From NCBI RefSeq assembly GCF_003261055.1, contig NZ_CP030073.1, positions 7,688,001 through 7,752,000 on the forward strand: a stretch of 64,000 nucleotides of DNA, given 5' to 3'. A program made the translations under genes and the position numbers. A model generated the notes under the pieces. That model was not told the origin of the DNA. It saw only the letters and a program-made list of their open reading frames with translations, and made no database searches. The stretch is from Streptomyces cadmiisoli (GTDB lineage: Bacteria > Actinomycetota > Actinomycetes > Streptomycetales > Streptomycetaceae). Positions 59,437 through 64,000 of this stretch are shown here, one piece after another (the first letter of the stretch is position 1; the number at the start of each line of letters is the position of its first letter).

Positions 59437-59808
59437 ATGGCCAAGGAGCGACCGCACCCGGAATCCGTCTCGGTGGAGATCAGCGGATGCAGCAAGGAGG
59501 ACGCCCGGATCGTGTTCGAGGCGCTGTGCGCCTACTTCGAGTCCGACCGGTGCTCCGACGACGTACCTCAGGACTGGCACGAGACCCGGCCGACCGTGTG
59601 GCTGGGCACCTTCGACGTCTCCGAATCCCGGGAGGGCGGCCGTCCGTCCGGCCGGCTGTCGTCCTTCGTGGAGGCCGACGTGCAGGGCGGCTACTGGGCG
59701 ATCGACCGCTTCCGCACCACCCTGCACGACCTGTTCACGGTCCACGACCTCAGCACCGCGTCCGGTGACCAGGAGCGTGAGCTGCACGTCCGCCTGGAGA
59801 GCCGGTGA
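59437..59808 (+). CDS. Small conserved hypothetical protein
   Basis: A 123-residue soluble acidic protein: VSVEISGCSKEDARIVFEALCAYFESDR, DWHETRPTVWLGTFDVSE and VEADVQGGYWAIDRFRTTLHDLFTVH. I do not recognise a named family. GAGAGGAG precedes ATG 59437. The Cys residues are not in a metal-binding pattern. It stands alone before the FadH-type gene. Confidence 0.7.
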   Translation: MAKERPHPESVSVEISGCSKEDARIVFEALCAYFESDRCSDDVPQDWHETRPTVWLGTFDVSESREGGRPSGRLSSFVEADVQGGYWAIDRFRTTLHDLFTVHDLSTASGDQERELHVRLESR

Positions 59809-59828
59809 ATCCGGGCCCCGGCCCGTTG

Positions 59829-59842
59829 TGCAACTAGTTGCA
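59829..59842. promoter_or_regulatory. Perfect MarR-type operator TGCAACTAGTTGCA overlapping a promoter
   Basis: A perfect 14-base palindrome 55 bases upstream of the FadH-type ATG. A -35 like TTGCAT (59838-59843) lies across its right half and a -10 like TACAAA (59862-59867) follows 18 bases later, so a bound MarR would block RNA polymerase. Confidence 0.7.
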
Positions 59843-59845
59843 TAA

Positions 59846-61912
<2,067 letters not shown>

Positions 61913-61929
61913 GGGCGCCGGGCCGTCCC

Positions 61930-61935
61930 TAGGAT
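61930..61935 (+). promoter_or_regulatory. -10 box for leaderless padR
   Basis: TAGGAT, exactly six bases, then ATG 61942. No separate Shine-Dalgarno sequence. A leaderless transcript is likely. Confidence 0.5.
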
Positions 61936-61941
61936 GACCGC

Positions 61942-62493
61942 ATGTCACTCCCGCACGCGATTCTCACCGCTCTGCTCGAAAGGCCGTCCTCGGGACTGGA
62001 ACTGACGCGACGGTTCGACAAGTCGATCGGCTACTTCTGGTCGGCGACCCATCAGCAGATCTATCGCGAGCTGGGAAAACTGGAGGCCGACGGCCTGATC
62101 CGGGCGCTGCCGGCCGAGCAGCCGGTCCGCGGGCAGAAGAAGACCTACGAGGTCCTGCCCGCGGGCGGCGCCGAACTGGCCCGCTGGACGGCCGCGGCGC
62201 AGGACCCCAAGCCGCTGCGCGACACGCTCCTGCTGCGGCTGCGTGCCGCCGCGGTGGTCGGCACCGCGGGTCTGGAGGCCGACCTGCGCCGCCATCTCGA
62301 CCTGCACCGGGGTCAGTTGGCCGAGTACGAGGAGATCGAGCGGCGCGACTTCCCGCCCGGCAGGGACAGTCCCCAGGACCGTCTCCAGCACCTCGTCCTG
62401 CGGGCGGGCATCGACCTGGAGACGTTCTGGACGCGCTGGCTCGAACACGCGCTGGCGGAGTTCGCCGAGCTGCCGGGCCTGGACGGTCGGTGA
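61942..62493 (+). CDS. PadR-family regulator
   Basis: A 183-residue PadR protein. The N-terminal winged helix is LPHAILTALLERPSSGLELTRRFDKSIGYFWSATHQQIYRELGKLEADGLIRALP (about 3-58), followed by KKTYEVLPAGGAELARWTAAAQDPKPLRDTLLLRLRAA and a C-terminal dimer helix region (LRRHLDLHRGQLAEYEEIERRDF), as in PadR subfamily 1. It stands 29 bp after the FadH-type gene but has its own -10 box. Confidence 0.9.
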   Translation: MSLPHAILTALLERPSSGLELTRRFDKSIGYFWSATHQQIYRELGKLEADGLIRALPAEQPVRGQKKTYEVLPAGGAELARWTAAAQDPKPLRDTLLLRLRAAAVVGTAGLEADLRRHLDLHRGQLAEYEEIERRDFPPGRDSPQDRLQHLVLRAGIDLETFWTRWLEHALAEFAELPGLDGR

Positions 62494-62518
62494 ACGCGGC
62501 CGTCCCCGCGTGCCGGGC

Positions 62519-63052
62519 TCAGAGCCGGTACGGCTTCGAGCGGCGGCGCAGGAACCAGGCCGCGGCGATGACGCCGGTGCCCACCAGCGCCCCGCCCGCC
62601 ACCATGGTGACGGTGCTGTAGTCCTTGTTCGTGCCGCCGACCCCGCCCAGCACACCGCGCGACGGTGTGGACGTCGCCGAGATGGTGGATTTGGACGGGG
62701 CGGAGACGATCACCGACTGGGTGCCGGCGGTGTTGTTGTTCGAGCACACGACGACGACGGTGTAGGTGCCGGGGGTCACGTTCGACCAGGCCGCCGTCTG
62801 AAGACCGCCCGATGCGGAGAGGGTCACCTGGCGGCCCTGGGCGAAGCTCGTCTGATTGCTGGTGAGCAGTGAGGCGACGCCCCAGCTGCCGTTGAGCTGG
62901 GCGCACGCGGTGGTGGTCACGGAGACCGTGGAACCGCTGGTGTTCACCGAGATCCCGCCGGCGGCACCAGCCGGTCCGGCGGCCAGGGTTATCGGCAGTG
63001 CGGCGGCGGCCAGGGTCAGTCCGGCTCGGAGAAATGGCTGAGAAGTAGTCAT
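62519..63052 (-). CDS. Secreted, C-terminally anchored surface protein
   Basis: A 177-residue exported protein. A signal peptide covers about 1-30 (LTLAAAALPITLAAGPAGAA), then a Ser/Thr/Asn-rich beta-like domain with two Cys (VSVTTTACAQLNGSW, GTYTVVVVCSNNN) that may form a disulfide, a linker, and a transmembrane helix (about 150-169) with a basic tail RRRSKPYRL. No LPXTG or LAXTG sortase motif is present. GGAGGA precedes ATG 63052. The family is not recognised. Confidence 0.75.
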   Translation of the reverse strand: MTTSQPFLRAGLTLAAAALPITLAAGPAGAAGGISVNTSGSTVSVTTTACAQLNGSWGVASLLTSNQTSFAQGRQVTLSASGGLQTAAWSNVTPGTYTVVVVCSNNNTAGTQSVIVSAPSKSTISATSTPSRGVLGGVGGTNKDYSTVTMVAGGALVGTGVIAAAWFLRRRSKPYRL

Positions 63053-63220
63053 GGGCCTGTCCTCCGGCGGCACGGTTGGCGGTACATCCCTTGCGCCGCC
63101 TGGGTCGGGAACGCCCGTGCTGCCTCAGTGGCAGCCAACGTGCCCCCGGCCCGTCCCGCATGCGGACCGCACCCGAGCAGGTGACGCCTTCCCCCGTGCG
63201 GCGGCACCGGAGTGCGGGCG

Positions 63221-64000
63221 TCACCGATCTGTGGTGCCGCCGGTGGTGACCGTCCGTTCCGCCGAGAATCCGCCCCAGGTGCCGTCCGGGAGCCTGGCCC
63301 GGATCCGTACCCGGTGGCTCACGCCGCTTTCCGGGCCCAGGTAGAAGCTGTACGTCGCCCGGCCGCGGGGTGCCGTGCCGCCCCAGACGAGCGAGGTGGC
63401 CGGCCGTCCGTCGAGCTGGATCTGATACTCCGTGATCACCCCGTCGGCCTCGGGCGGCGTCCAGGACAGGTCGACGTGGTAGGCGCCGTCGGCGTGCCGG
63501 GTGCCCGCCCGGAACGCGGTGGGCGCGGTGCCCCGTCCGTCGTCGGTGCCCGGCGCGGTGGTGAGGCGGACGGCCCGGCCCGCGGGCGAGACGTTGTCCG
63601 CGGCGTCCCGCGCCCGGACGGTGAACGAATAGCGGGTGCCGGGGCGCAGCCCGGTCACCACGGTCGCCGTCTGCGCCCCGCCCACGCTGTGGATCTTCGT
63701 GCCGCCCTGATGGACGTCGTAGGAGGCCACGCCGCGGTCGTCCGCCGAGGCGGTCCAGGACAGCTGCACCGCCCGGCTGCCGACGACCCGTCCCCGCACG
63801 GCGCCCGGCCGCGACGGTGCCGAGCGGTCGGCCGCGCCCGCGGCGTGCGTCGTGGCCCGGACCTCGCGGCTGCGCGGCCCGAGCCGCCCCTCGGCGTCCC
63901 GCGCCCGCACGGTGAACACATAGGTCGTCGAGGGCGCCAAGCGGGTGATGTCGACCATGTGCTCCGAGGCGGGCACCTCCTCGACCTTGGTGGCGTCGCG
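63221..64000 (-). CDS. Fibronectin type III repeat protein, N-terminus beyond window
   Basis: The reading frame is open to the window edge, about 260 residues seen. Fibronectin-III repeats are visible from conserved Y-x-F-T-V-R-A-R-D-A stretches: TYVFTVRARDAEGRLGPRS, TRYSFTVRARDAADNVSPAG, and a final domain ending THRVRIRARLPDGTWGGFS-like and TVTTGGTTDR. Such repeats form the C-terminal or linker parts of secreted enzymes and adhesins. The catalytic part, if any, lies outside the window. Stop at 63221. Confidence 0.85.
   Translation of the reverse strand, partial: RDATKVEEVPASEHMVDITRLAPSTTYVFTVRARDAEGRLGPRSREVRATTHAAGAADRSAPSRPGAVRGRVVGSRAVQLSWTASADDRGVASYDVHQGGTKIHSVGGAQTATVVTGLRPGTRYSFTVRARDAADNVSPAGRAVRLTTAPGTDDGRGTAPTAFRAGTRHADGAYHVDLSWTPPEADGVITEYQIQLDGRPATSLVWGGTAPRGRATYSFYLGPESGVSHRVRIRARLPDGTWGGFSAERTVTTGGTTDR

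Noticed and set aside
62519..63052. Chaplin or sortase-anchored protein
   Set aside because: No chaplin domain and no LPXTG/LAXTG motif before the C-terminal helix.

Overview
The window is very GC-rich, uses GTG/TTG starts freely, has rare TTA codons, and carries StrR-, KorSA/DasR- and SpoIIE-type regulatory genes. All of this points to a Streptomyces chromosome. No tRNA, rRNA, CRISPR array, insertion sequence or prophage gene was seen.

Region A (about 1-28 kb) is a biosynthetic gene cluster that I cannot match to a named product. A StrR/NovG-type activator with two TTA codons (1035) precedes a PhzE-type ADIC synthase (2175), an EntA-like dehydrogenase (4354) and a PhzD-type isochorismatase (5152). 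Together these are expected to make 3-hydroxyanthranilate from chorismate. A nearly unbroken plus-strand gene train follows up to 24.2 kb, many genes joined by ATGA/GTGA overlaps: two paralogous adenylating enzymes, a fatty-acyl-AMP ligase, an acyl-CoA dehydrogenase, two extended SDR reductases, an acyl carrier protein, a split PEP-synthase-like phosphotransferase (12990, 14788, 15429), a TIGR03084 protein, two SRPBCC proteins, a Baeyer-Villiger-type flavoenzyme, a methyltransferase, a UbiA-family membrane transferase, a quinone-oxidoreductase-like enzyme and a PPOX-fold flavoprotein. A perfect 19-bp-stem terminator at 24.2 kb separates this from a convergent MmpL transporter/FAD-monooxygenase pair, probably export and tailoring. 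There is no PKS or NRPS. My working model is that an ACP-bound acyl chain is desaturated and reduced, its hydroxyl is phosphorylated by the split phosphotransferase, and the activated chain is joined to a 3-hydroxyanthranilate-derived ring by the UbiA protein. This is inference.

Region B (28.4-42.4 kb) is mostly amine and nitrogen catabolism: an MHS-family transporter, a PucR regulator, GABA transaminase and succinate-semialdehyde dehydrogenase, a LysE exporter, an SseB-like protein, MarR and ArsR regulators, a SMP-30/strictosidine-synthase-like protein, a tandem CrcB fluoride-channel pair, a FadR/GntR regulator, asparaginase and glutaminase. A roughly 20-bp degenerate tandem repeat lies between the last two.

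Region C (42.5-64 kb) is house-keeping, envelope and regulation: two polyprenol-phosphate mannosyltransferase-type membrane proteins, a D,D-carboxypeptidase (with an unusually long convergent overlap), a compact second Rho factor, methyltransferases, a GntR regulator with a DasR-like operator, hydrolases, an Rv1733c-like membrane protein, a sulfite-oxidase-like protein with its flavin reductase, MarR, a lipoprotein, a PAS-GAF-PP2C phosphatase, an FadH-type flavoenzyme, PadR, a secreted surface protein and a partial fibronectin-III protein. A rare 10-mer (ACTAGTTGCA) recurs at three promoters and suggests a shared MarR operator. Several genes look leaderless, with a -10 box exactly six bases before the start codon.
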